Origin: Niastella sp.
Lineage (GTDB): Bacteria; Bacteroidota; Bacteroidia; Chitinophagales; Chitinophagaceae
DNA: 64,000 bases
Assembly (NCBI GenBank): GCA_016710595.1
Contig: JADJVM010000009.1
Span: 74,569-138,568 of the forward strand
Direction of reading: 5' to 3'
In this document: positions 42,932-52,056 of the stretch, piece after piece
Position numbering within the stretch: position 1 is the first letter of the stretch
How the letters are laid out: each line of letters opens with the position of its first letter
Program-made: the position numbers and the translations under genes
Notes under the pieces: generated by a model
Databases searched by the model: none
What the model was told of the DNA's origin: nothing
The model's input: the letters and a program-made list of their open reading frames with translations, nothing else

Positions 42932-43635
42932 AAGCAATGATATTGGCAGCAGGATTGGGTACCCGCCTAAAACCATGGACGGATAATCATCCAAAAGCAT
43001 TGGCGCCTGTAAACGGGAAATCTTTGTTACAAAGAAATATTGAATACTTACAACAGTTTGATATTTATGATGTAGTGGTAAACGTGCATCATTTTGCATC
43101 GCAAATTGCAGATGTTATTAATAAAAACAAAGGATGGGGAAGCCGTATTACCATAAGTGATGAAACCAATGAAGTGTTAGAAACAGGAGGTGGATTAAAA
43201 AAAGCATCTTCATATTTTTCTTCTTCTCCCAATCCTTTTTTACTTATGAATGTAGATATACTCACTAATTTAAACCTACATAAATTATTGCAGGCCCATC
43301 ATACAGAAAATGCAATGGCCACGCTGGCTGTAAGCAGCAGGCAAACTTCACGTTATTTATTATTCAATAAAGAAAACCTTCTCTGTGGATGGCACAATGA
43401 TAAAACCGGTGAAACAAAAGGTGTTGCCGGAAATAAAAAGGCATTCAGCGGCATCCATATTATTTCACCGGATATATTTCCTTTAATAACAGAGACCGGA
43501 AAATTTTCGATCCTTGATGTGTATTTACGAATTTGTAATACACAACCCATTTTAGGTTATGATCACAGTGGCGACTTGTTGCAGGATGTAGGTAAGCCGG
43601 AAAGTATTGTGGAAGCAGAAAAAAAATTCAATTAA
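42928..43635 (+). CDS. Sugar-1-phosphate nucleotidyltransferase (MurU-like)
   Basis: A 235-residue nucleotidyltransferase with the signature AAGLGTRLKPWTDNHPKALAP (first part), metal Asp in LLMNVDILTN, and the C-terminal HSGDLLQDVGKPES. It is similar to MurU, which makes UDP-MurNAc from MurNAc-1-phosphate, the product of AmgK. The kinase gene directly upstream overlaps (ATGA), supporting this pathway. GDP-mannose-type activity cannot be excluded. It overlaps the end of the convergent receptor gene by four bases. Confidence 0.85.
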   Translation: MKAMILAAGLGTRLKPWTDNHPKALAPVNGKSLLQRNIEYLQQFDIYDVVVNVHHFASQIADVINKNKGWGSRITISDETNEVLETGGGLKKASSYFSSSPNPFLLMNVDILTNLNLHKLLQAHHTENAMATLAVSSRQTSRYLLFNKENLLCGWHNDKTGETKGVAGNKKAFSGIHIISPDIFPLITETGKFSILDVYLRICNTQPILGYDHSGDLLQDVGKPESIVEAEKKFN

Positions 43636-46013
43636 AGGTTACCGCTATCCGTAGGCATCCCAAACATGGGTTGTTTTTCCTGTTTGGGTTTAATACCAAA
43701 ATTATAAATAAATTTAAGCACCCCTTTACGGTTATCATTCAGCCTGCTACCAATGGCATTTATACCTCCCTGGTTTAGTGCAAAATCTATTTTCATTGTT
43801 TTAAAAATATCATTGAAAGATAAAATGAGGTTTGCCTTTTTCTTAAGCATGGCCTGGTTTACAGATAAATTTATCATACCAAAAGGCTGCAATTCATAAA
43901 AATTATTCAGGCTTTTTAAACGGTAAAAGCCAAAAAGGCTTATGGAAGTATTGGGTTTTAATTTATAATTGTGATAGGTGTAAAACAGCCAGCTTCCATG
44001 GGTATAGTCAAAAGGTTGTTTTTGGTAAAAGCCTTCATAATGGGTTCGGTTATATTGGCCGCCCAGGTAAAAGAAATATTTTCCACCCGGTGGGATTCCC
44101 CCATTGGCCCGAATATAAAATTCTTTATTTTTCCCCAGATTATCATAGGTATTAAAAATAATTTTGGTTGCAGTGTCTTCATACGTTACTGCTGTAAAAA
44201 TATCTTTTACCTGGTTTATCCCCATTGCAAAAATGGGATAGTCTTCTGCATTAATATTAAATTCATAATTGGTGGTAAACTGTGGCTTTATGCCAGGGTT
44301 ACCAATATTATATAAAAACTGGTCCACATAAACTGGTGCAGGATTCAGCATATTATACCCTGGGCGGGAAATACTTTTTCTAAAAATGGCATTCGCCATC
44401 AATTGAAACCCCATAATTTTAAATAAAGGATGCTTTACAAAAATGTAAGGAAACAAATCAGTGCGCCTGATCGTAAAACCGGTATCATAAGGAATATGCT
44501 GGACGCCCTGCGTGTTCGTAGTTTCTAAACGCAAACCCGGCTTAATGGTAAAGGCGCCAAAGCTCCTGCTTACCTGCAGGTATAAAGAACCCACCTGCTC
44601 TTTGTAATTAAACCGGGCTGTTTTTATAATATCGTTTACAGGCACGCCTGTACTGTCTATAGAAAATAAAGCATTGCTGTTAAAATGGTTCACGGATATC
44701 TTTCCTCCTGCTTCAACGGTTGAGCGGGGTATCTTTTTCCAGGTAAAGTCTGTCTGGGCCATGTAATAATTTCTTTCTGCGCCAATTTCCCCATTTCCTA
44801 AAACGTCATGAACACCTTGCGGGATGCTTACTAAATTACCATATTGCTGATTGGTATTTACTTTGTAATAATTATACGTTAATGAAGTACTCCATTCACT
44901 ACCCAGGCTATCTAATTTATAATCCAGGTCAATATCATTATTAAAATAAGAGCTTTTGTTTTTATTATTGGCCAAAGCCATGCTTTGTAAAAATATTGTG
45001 GGGCTATTATCACTTAAGATATTAATATTATTTTCTGCATGGCTGTTATTGTGATATAAAGAAATGCGGGTACTGTATCCTATCGTGAAGTTTTTATTTG
45101 CTGCATAATCTATACCGGCCCGTATAAAATGGCCCGATGAAGGGTACACCGTATAAGCATCCTGCGCCAGGTTACTATTATTTCCCTTGCGTGTACTTTC
45201 TAATAATTCAAAAGATTTTCTTTTGCTATAATTATAACTGAAGTTGCTGTTGAATTTACCCGTGCGGTTATTTAAAGAAAAACCCAGGCTGCCGCTGGCA
45301 TATTTACCTTGTGCATATTCTGCACTCAGGCTACCACTGGTACCCAGTTTCACCCCTTTTTTTAATACAATATTGATAATACCACCTGCACCGGATGCAT
45401 CGTATTTTGCTGAAGGGGTACGCAGAATCTCAATCTTAACGATACTGTTTGCCGGTAAATTTTTGAGCATGGTTGATACTTCATCGGCACTCATTTTCAC
45501 TTCCCTGCCATTTATCTGGATAATAGCAGGAGTAGCGCTATTTAAATAAACATTTCCATCGAGGGTAACTGCACCGGGTGTTTTTTCTAAAACCTCATAG
45601 GCATTGGTGCTGCTGCTTGCGATGGGTTCGGCATCAATGATTGTTTTATCATCTTCCTGCCTGATAAATGGTTTTTTAGAAACCAGTACAATGCTTTCTA
45701 AAGTAGAGGCATCATTCACCAGTTTTAATTCAATGATGAGCGGGGTATGCTTAACCTCAATAATTTTATGAATTGTTTTTTTACCAACTGCCTGTACCGT
45801 GAGGTAGTAATTTGTTTTGGGTGACACAGATAACTGTGCGGTATCAATGATAATACGGGAGTTTATTTTTACACTATCGGGCAACCGGTATAATACCAGG
45901 GTTGCCAGGCTGCTGTCTTTATTTTGTGTAAGTGAAATTGTAACGGGAACCTGGCCAATGCCATACAATCCTAAGCAAATAAATAAAAAGAAAAAGAAGA
46001 GCCTAACTTTCAC
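43632..46013 (-). CDS. Outer-membrane beta-barrel protein, TonB-dependent receptor-like
   Basis: A 793-residue protein with a signal peptide (LGLYGIG), a small beta-sandwich domain (to about 110), a plug domain with VTLDGNVYLNSATPAIIQIN (first part) and MLKNLPANSIVKIEILRTPSAKYDASGAGGIINI, and a C-terminal barrel. It matches the Bacteroidota outer-membrane beta-barrel family related to TonB receptors. No SusD-like partner is present, so glycan uptake is not implied. Confidence 0.88.
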   Translation of the reverse strand: MKVRLFFFFLFICLGLYGIGQVPVTISLTQNKDSSLATLVLYRLPDSVKINSRIIIDTAQLSVSPKTNYYLTVQAVGKKTIHKIIEVKHTPLIIELKLVNDASTLESIVLVSKKPFIRQEDDKTIIDAEPIASSSTNAYEVLEKTPGAVTLDGNVYLNSATPAIIQINGREVKMSADEVSTMLKNLPANSIVKIEILRTPSAKYDASGAGGIINIVLKKGVKLGTSGSLSAEYAQGKYASGSLGFSLNNRTGKFNSNFSYNYSKRKSFELLESTRKGNNSNLAQDAYTVYPSSGHFIRAGIDYAANKNFTIGYSTRISLYHNNSHAENNINILSDNSPTIFLQSMALANNKNKSSYFNNDIDLDYKLDSLGSEWSTSLTYNYYKVNTNQQYGNLVSIPQGVHDVLGNGEIGAERNYYMAQTDFTWKKIPRSTVEAGGKISVNHFNSNALFSIDSTGVPVNDIIKTARFNYKEQVGSLYLQVSRSFGAFTIKPGLRLETTNTQGVQHIPYDTGFTIRRTDLFPYIFVKHPLFKIMGFQLMANAIFRKSISRPGYNMLNPAPVYVDQFLYNIGNPGIKPQFTTNYEFNINAEDYPIFAMGINQVKDIFTAVTYEDTATKIIFNTYDNLGKNKEFYIRANGGIPPGGKYFFYLGGQYNRTHYEGFYQKQPFDYTHGSWLFYTYHNYKLKPNTSISLFGFYRLKSLNNFYELQPFGMINLSVNQAMLKKKANLILSFNDIFKTMKIDFALNQGGINAIGSRLNDNRKGVLKFIYNFGIKPKQEKQPMFGMPTDSGNL

Positions 46014-46092
46014 GCATTATAAATTTGTTGCAAATTTGGGCAAATGTTTCCCAGTTAAAAATTTCAAGCAAATAGTTTGTATTATTATTAAC

Positions 46093-46116
46093 AAAAAAAG
46101 CATCTTTCAGATGCTT
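46093..46116 (-). terminator. Terminator downstream of the adaptor gene
   Basis: An AAGCATCT/AGATGCTT stem (46098-46105 with 46109-46116) with a three-base loop is followed by a U-run on the minus strand. Confidence 0.8.
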
Positions 46117-46142
46117 CTCAAAAATTTGAAAATTTTAAATCT

Positions 46143-47465
46143 TTAATCTTTTTTCTTTACTTCAAAAAGGGCAGACTTATCTACCACTTTTACTTTATCA
46201 CCGGGTTTTAAAGATTTACTCACCACATCGTAAGGGCCGGTAATTACTTCTTGCCCCGCTTTAAGTCCTGAAGTGATTTCAATGTTATTAATATCCTGTA
46301 TGCCGGTGTTTACTTTTACTTTTTTTACGGTATTGTCTTCGTTTTTCACAAATACAATAATATCCAGGTCATCATCCTGGTTTGATGATTTTGTTTTTAC
46401 ACTATCTGGTTTTTCTCTTGTAGTAACAGCATTAATGGGAACACTTACCACATTGCGTTGTGTACGGGTTTGTATATCGGCATTCGCACTCATACCCGGC
46501 CTAAAGGGAAAAGATTTTTTTCCTAACAAATCCATATAGCTTTCTTTTAAAATCCGGATATACACTTTATATTGGGTTACATCGGTAGCAGAAGTTGCTG
46601 AAAGAGAGGAAGCGCTATTATCACTACTGGCAATCTGCGTTACAATCCCTCTAAACTTGCGGTCGTTATACGCATCAATCGTAATCAGGGCGCTATCACC
46701 CAATTTTACTTTGGGTATATCATTTTCACCAACATCTACCCGTACTTCAATTTTATCCATATCGGCAATACGCAAAATTTCGGTACCTACATTAAAGCTA
46801 TTACCAGCAACTTTTTCGCCTTCTTTTACATTTAATAAACTTACCACACCATCCATAGGAGCTGTAATTACGGTACGACTAAGGTCGGTATTGGCTTTAG
46901 CAAGATTGTCCTGTGCACTTTTTACACCTGCCTGTGAACTTTTGATGGTAGCTATGGCTGCATTGTAATTTGCCAAAGCACTTTCATAATTACTTGCTGC
47001 GGTATTAAATTCATTTAAGCTAATCACTTTTTCATCATACAACTTCTTTTGCATGTCGTATGTTTTTTTCGCCTGGTTCAGTTGTGCTTTTAATGCAAGT
47101 GATTGTGCTTCGGTATTAGAAACCTGTGCCTTGCTTTGTTGTACCCCTGTAGCGGCCTGGCTTTTTTGAATGGTATATGCATCTGCATAAATTCTTGCCA
47201 GTAACTGCCCTTTTTTTACAGTATCGCCTTCAGCAACGGTTAATTCGGTTATTTCACCGCTGATGTCCGGGCTTACTTTTACTTCAATTTCAGGATATAC
47301 TTTTCCAGGGGCATTCACTATTTCGGTAATGTCTCTCAACTGGGCTTTTTCTGCGCTTACTTTTATTCCTTCATTTTTTCCAAAAGCGCCGGTACCTGCC
47401 AGTATTGCCATTACCAGGGTGATAATACCTGCTACAATCAAAATAATCTTTGTTGTTTTACTCAT
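46143..47465 (-). CDS. Periplasmic adaptor subunit of an efflux pump (HlyD/MacA-like)
   Basis: A 440-residue membrane fusion protein: an N-terminal anchor helix (IILIVAGIITLVMAILAGTG), a lipoyl half-domain (VKVSPDISGEITELTVAEGD), a long coiled-coil hairpin (about residues 85-185), the second lipoyl half (VITAPMDGVVSLLNVKEGE), and beta-barrel and membrane-proximal domains. It pairs with the TolC-like gene 88 bp upstream. No ABC or RND pump subunit follows here, so the pump must be encoded elsewhere. I start at MSKTTK (47465). Confidence 0.92.
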   Translation of the reverse strand: MSKTTKIILIVAGIITLVMAILAGTGAFGKNEGIKVSAEKAQLRDITEIVNAPGKVYPEIEVKVSPDISGEITELTVAEGDTVKKGQLLARIYADAYTIQKSQAATGVQQSKAQVSNTEAQSLALKAQLNQAKKTYDMQKKLYDEKVISLNEFNTAASNYESALANYNAAIATIKSSQAGVKSAQDNLAKANTDLSRTVITAPMDGVVSLLNVKEGEKVAGNSFNVGTEILRIADMDKIEVRVDVGENDIPKVKLGDSALITIDAYNDRKFRGIVTQIASSDNSASSLSATSATDVTQYKVYIRILKESYMDLLGKKSFPFRPGMSANADIQTRTQRNVVSVPINAVTTREKPDSVKTKSSNQDDDLDIIVFVKNEDNTVKKVKVNTGIQDINNIEITSGLKAGQEVITGPYDVVSKSLKPGDKVKVVDKSALFEVKKKD

Positions 47466-47553
47466 AACTTTTAATTCAATTTCAAAAAAACACATGGCAC
47501 CCGGCTTACCAAACAGGCATTTAGTTTGCAAAATAGTTAATAATTTTTTTACA

Positions 47554-48993
47554 CTACAATTTCAAACCCATGCCTTTATAAAACTCCAATACCTTCATTT
47601 TAAAAACATAATCGAAGCGGTTCAACGCAAATTCTAACTTCGCCCTTAATAAATTATTTTGGGTAGTAAGAAAATCGTAGGTCCCCAACATGCCAACCTC
47701 AAATCTTTTTTGAGCAAAGCCCAATGCTTTTTCATTAGCTTCAACCGTTTTTTTACTGGCATTGTATTTTTCTAATGCCACTACTGCTGCATTATACGCC
47801 GTATAAATATCTTGTTTTAGATTTTGATTGTCTGCTTCTTTTTGCACCTGCAGGCTACGAATATTCACTTTGCTGCGTTCATAATTAGAACGTAAACTAC
47901 CGCCGCTAAAAATAGGAACTGAAATTGACAGCCCGATACTCTGCCTGAAATTATCAGAGAGCTGGCTTCCGAAACCTGCCTTGGTATAAACAGGTGTATT
48001 TATAATGGATGGTGCATAAACGGTATAAGGGTTTCCCGAAACAGTTACGGTACCAATGGGTTTATCTGGGCCTACGATGCTGTTTACACCGGTAATTGTT
48101 TGATACCTGTTATTGTAACCACTGCCCAGGCTCCCAAATGCCGATAAAGTGGGGTACATATTTGCTTTAGTTGCTTCTGCAGTTTTTTGGGCAGCTTTTA
48201 ATTTAAACTCGTTATACTGTTGCTGGGGTTGATTGGCCAATGCCAGTTGATACACATTTTCCGGTTGCAGATCAGCAATGGCTTCTACCGGTATTTGTTC
48301 TACCGGGGGTGTTTCTACTTCAAATGGAGCTGCCGCATCCATATTCATGAGGGCTTTTAAATTCAAAATATTTTGATCTACACCGGCTTTTGCCGAAATG
48401 TAATTAAAGCTATCGGATGCTACCTGAGCTTCTAATTGAGAGGCATTTAATTCTGGTAATGCACCGGCGTTTACCTGTTTACGTATGGTATTTAACTGCA
48501 CCTGCGATTGCTGTAATTGTACCGCTGTAATTTTTGTTTGTTCTATCGCCAACAACACTTGTAAATAAGCATTGGCAGCGCTTAATGCAATATCATTGCT
48601 CACTTTTGCAATATTGGCTTTCGCCGCCATCAACTCCCAGGAGTTTGCAGCAATTGTATTTTTTTTACTATAAAAATTAAAAATATCGGCACTGGATTGT
48701 AATTGCAAACCAGATGATAAATAAGTTTCTGTAATACGGTTAAAAGTAGTGGGATCCTGGTTGCTACCACTGTTCACACTTCCACTCATACTAAAATTGG
48801 CATTGGGGTATTGCGATAATTTGCTTTGCTTATAATTGATCGCAGCATTTTCTGATTGCAAACTGGTTTGCTTTACAGAAAGATTATTTGCCATTGCATA
48901 CTCTACAATTGATTTTAAATTCCATTTTTTTTGAGCCAAACCGCAAAAAGGTATAAAAAGAATGGCGGCAAGGGCCAGAATTATAGTTCGCAT
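47554..48993 (-). CDS. TolC-family outer-membrane efflux protein
   Basis: A 479-residue protein with a signal peptide (FIPFCGLAQ) and two TolC repeats of long helices and strands (LKSIVEYAMANNLSVKQ, GLSISVPIFSGGSLRSNYER, GMLGTYDFLTTQNNLLRAK). It forms the outer-membrane exit duct for the adaptor encoded downstream. The start was set at MRTIIL (48993); the in-frame ATG at 49014 adds residues before the signal peptide. Confidence 0.93.
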   Translation of the reverse strand: MRTIILALAAILFIPFCGLAQKKWNLKSIVEYAMANNLSVKQTSLQSENAAINYKQSKLSQYPNANFSMSGSVNSGSNQDPTTFNRITETYLSSGLQLQSSADIFNFYSKKNTIAANSWELMAAKANIAKVSNDIALSAANAYLQVLLAIEQTKITAVQLQQSQVQLNTIRKQVNAGALPELNASQLEAQVASDSFNYISAKAGVDQNILNLKALMNMDAAAPFEVETPPVEQIPVEAIADLQPENVYQLALANQPQQQYNEFKLKAAQKTAEATKANMYPTLSAFGSLGSGYNNRYQTITGVNSIVGPDKPIGTVTVSGNPYTVYAPSIINTPVYTKAGFGSQLSDNFRQSIGLSISVPIFSGGSLRSNYERSKVNIRSLQVQKEADNQNLKQDIYTAYNAAVVALEKYNASKKTVEANEKALGFAQKRFEVGMLGTYDFLTTQNNLLRAKLEFALNRFDYVFKMKVLEFYKGMGLKL

Positions 48994-49138
48994 GTCTAAA
49001 ATTATCAATTTCACTCTAATTAACAGTAAATTTTAGAATAAATAGGGAAATAAGTATTAAAATCAGCCAAAGGTAAAGACTAACTTTTAAAAAACATAAG
49101 GATACTTTATTATAACATAACAGATTCCTACTTTAAAA

Positions 49139-50296
49139 TTAGGGGCTTAATGCCTGTTTTAAATCATTTATAATATAATCAGGTTCTTCCATGCCCACAT
49201 ATAAACGAATGAGCCGATGTACTTTATTAGATGCATCAAAATCAGCCCGGGGCATTGTTGCACAAGCAGGAATGATCAAACTTTCGAAACCTCCCCAGCT
49301 AACGGCCATGATAATATGTTTTAATTTATTACAAAACATCTCCATGTCTTCCAAACTATTAGCTTTTAAAACAAAGCTCATCAATCCACAAGCGCCTTCC
49401 ATTTGTTTTTTTACCAATTCAGCCTGCGGAAAATCTTGCGCACCCGGGTAAATTACATCTTCGATTTGATCTTGTTGTTTCAAAAATTCAAATACAAGCT
49501 GCGTTGTTTTGGTACAATGGGTAAGCCTTAGTGGTAAAGTACGTAAACCCCTAAGCAGTAGCCAGGCATTAAAGGGTTGTATGCCACTACCAATTCCTAA
49601 ATATTCTGTACTAAAAATATGTTTTATAGCCGCAGCGGAACCGGTTAAAATACCAGCTACTGTATCACTATGACCGCTAATGTATTTAGTAGCTGATTGC
49701 AGGCAAAGATCTATGCCCCATTGTATCGGCTTTTGGTAAAATGGGCTGCAGTAGCTATTGTCACAGATCGTAACTATACCCTCTGCCTTTGCCAATTCAG
49801 CCACTGCTGCCAGGTCTTGTAAAGCAAAGCTCCAGCTATTGGGGCTCTCTAAATATATGAGCTTGGTATTGGGTAAAATGGCCCTTTCAAAATTTTCGAT
49901 ATTGCGGCCATCTACATAGGTAGTACTTACGCCAAACTTAGGTAAAATAATATCGAAAATTTTTTGTGCCCAGCTATACGGTTTTTCCACACTCACAATA
50001 TGGTCCCCCGATTTTACATTCGCAATTACAGCAGCAAAAATAGCAGCAGCGCCACTATTAAAAACCAGGCAATCTTCTGCCCCATCCAGGGCTGCCATTT
50101 TTTTCCGCAGAATTTGTACCGTAGGGTTTTGACCCCGGCTGTATAAAAAATTCCCAAACTCATTTGCCAGGCCTTTCCGTAAATCATCAACAGTATTCGA
50201 TTTAAAATTACTCGTCTGCATGATGGGCGGCGTCATGGCATTATAATAATTTTCACGGTCTTCGCCCAACTCGTTTAAAATATAGGAAAGGTCCAT
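49139..50296 (-). CDS. Cys/Met metabolism PLP-dependent enzyme
   Basis: A 385-residue type I PLP enzyme of the trans-sulfuration family (cystathionine gamma-synthase/beta-lyase/methionine gamma-lyase). The cofactor lysine is in SATKYISGHSD, with NSGAAAIFAAV (phosphate loop), CDNSYCSPFYQKP and a C-terminal MPRADFDASNKVHRLIRLYVG in place of the usual SHxxxxxRxRLSVG. The SATKYISGHSD form is closest to beta-lyases. Its start codon overlaps the permease stop (TAATG), so it is coupled to amino-acid import and probably catabolic. Confidence 0.88.
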   Translation of the reverse strand: MDLSYILNELGEDRENYYNAMTPPIMQTSNFKSNTVDDLRKGLANEFGNFLYSRGQNPTVQILRKKMAALDGAEDCLVFNSGAAAIFAAVIANVKSGDHIVSVEKPYSWAQKIFDIILPKFGVSTTYVDGRNIENFERAILPNTKLIYLESPNSWSFALQDLAAVAELAKAEGIVTICDNSYCSPFYQKPIQWGIDLCLQSATKYISGHSDTVAGILTGSAAAIKHIFSTEYLGIGSGIQPFNAWLLLRGLRTLPLRLTHCTKTTQLVFEFLKQQDQIEDVIYPGAQDFPQAELVKKQMEGACGLMSFVLKANSLEDMEMFCNKLKHIIMAVSWGGFESLIIPACATMPRADFDASNKVHRLIRLYVGMEEPDYIINDLKQALSP

Positions 50297-51621
50297 TACA
50301 TTTTCTTTTTGTGTTTAATGATAAAGTATAACCCAATAAATGTTCCAAGTATTGCCAATCCAAGCAATGCAGTGTATGGCGTATCAATAAAGATACTGAT
50401 CGCAACAAAAATATAAGCTACAATAAAAATCAACGGCATCAAAGGATATAGTTTCATATTATAAATATGAGGTTCTGACTTGCCCTGCCTTTTGCGCAAT
50501 ATAAAAATGGTAGCGGCCGATAAAGCCATACCAATACTATCTAAAAAAATGGTGAAACTTAATATCCGGTCAAAGGTTTCGGCCCAAAAAACAATGAAGG
50601 CGCTTAATGCAGTAAATAATGATAATGAGGTAAAGAGTACCCGGTGCCGGGAACTGCGTTTTGCAAATGTAGCCGGCAGTACGCCTTCTTCGCTCATGGC
50701 CTGCATGACCCTGGGATTGCTCATAAGCACCGCATTTACATAAGCCAGTACCGAAAAGAAAAGTAAGATCGAAATTATTTTTCCTGCATTGTCACCAAAT
50801 AAATATGATGCCATCAATGCTGAAATATTCTCTGCCGATTTTAATTGCTCAAAACCAATTACCCGGATATAAGCATAGTTTATGGCTAAGTAAAGGCATA
50901 CAATTATAAGAATACCCATAAAAATGGCACGGGGTACATTTTTAGCAGGAGTTTCTACCTCATCGCCAAAATTAATGCTTTGCTGGTAGCCTCCGTAAGT
51001 AAATGAAACCGCCACCAGGCCAAGCCCAAATGCTTTGATGTATGTTAACAATACAGGGTTACCTGTTGCGATATGCTGAAGTGATGGAGCCACGGCAACA
51101 GGTGCAAAAAAGATAGCACTGATGAGCATTAGCAACATGGAGATTTTTACAATCGTTAATACATTTTGTGCCCTGGCGCTCATTTTTAACCCGGCCAGGT
51201 TTACGCCATAAAAAATAAGGATACAACTTATTGCAATTATAATTTGTACTACCTGCCGGGTATCTGTTACAGGAAAAAGTACGGCAGAAATATATTCTGC
51301 ACCAATAAGCGAAACTGCTGCTAAGGATGCCGCATTGCTGATTAATATGATGCAGTTTACAGCAAATGCTACCGAAGGATGATAGGCATAAGAAAATATT
51401 TTATAATAACCACCAGTAACCGGGTAACGGCTACCAATTTCGGCATAGGTAAGCGCCCCACATAATGCTATGAGGCCGCCTGCGATCCAGGCAGCGAAAA
51501 ACACCCACTGGTTGGGGCTATGGCTGGCCACATTTACAGGCGTTCTAAAAATTCCCATGCCGATTACAAAACTTACCATGAGCATGGTCATATCAAAGCG
51601 GTTTAGTTTTTTCTCTGCCAT
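50296..51621 (-). CDS. APC-family amino acid permease
   Basis: A membrane protein of about 441 residues with 12 hydrophobic segments. It begins LNRFDMTMLMVSFVIGMGIF (the APC helix-1 GxGIF signature) and includes the helix-6 region SFTYGGYQQ. It imports an amino acid, by context possibly the substrate of the coupled PLP enzyme. I start at MAEKKLNRF (51621); upstream in-frame ATG codons at 51639 and 51669 are alternatives. Confidence 0.9.
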   Translation of the reverse strand: MAEKKLNRFDMTMLMVSFVIGMGIFRTPVNVASHSPNQWVFFAAWIAGGLIALCGALTYAEIGSRYPVTGGYYKIFSYAYHPSVAFAVNCIILISNAASLAAVSLIGAEYISAVLFPVTDTRQVVQIIIAISCILIFYGVNLAGLKMSARAQNVLTIVKISMLLMLISAIFFAPVAVAPSLQHIATGNPVLLTYIKAFGLGLVAVSFTYGGYQQSINFGDEVETPAKNVPRAIFMGILIIVCLYLAINYAYIRVIGFEQLKSAENISALMASYLFGDNAGKIISILLFFSVLAYVNAVLMSNPRVMQAMSEEGVLPATFAKRSSRHRVLFTSLSLFTALSAFIVFWAETFDRILSFTIFLDSIGMALSAATIFILRKRQGKSEPHIYNMKLYPLMPLIFIVAYIFVAISIFIDTPYTALLGLAILGTFIGLYFIIKHKKKM

Positions 51622-51798
51622 TGAGAAAAGATAAATCATTTTGTGCTTGTTCTTTGTTGATTTATCCACTTTTTTGGAGTAAGCCTATATTATAATTATA
51701 CAAGCACTTATTAAAATTTTGAATTTTAAAAATTTTTGTATTTTAAACTATCCTTTTACTTTTAGAGTGGACAATTCGTTTACTAAAAATTTACCTCT

Positions 51799-51909
51799 AT
51801 GAAGCAGCTTGTCGTTATTTTACTATTGCTATGCAACTACCACTCATTTTGCCAGGAAAATTCTTATTTTGCGGTTCAGGGCAGCAATGCATGTAACAGC
51901 GGAATGTGA
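51799..51909 (+). pseudogene. Short ORF resembling a truncated exported protein, in a 435-bp gap
   Basis: A 36-codon ORF with a clear signal peptide (MKQLVVILLLLCNYHSFCQE) ends soon after cleavage. In-frame protein-like remnants follow in other frames (ENASSYILYLMGLKF). It is probably the start of a decayed gene. The rest of the gap 51622-52056 holds A/T-rich sequence and presumably the promoters of the two divergent units. Confidence 0.35.
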
Positions 51910-52056
51910 AAACGCTTCATCGTATATTCTATATCTGATGGGTTTAAAATTTCTTCCATCCTATTTGATTCACTTTTTCAAAATATAAAAAATCGGGGAG
52001 CGAAGATCATTTGGAAAATTTTCGGAGTAAATTCATTAAAATTCTGACGAAAAAAC

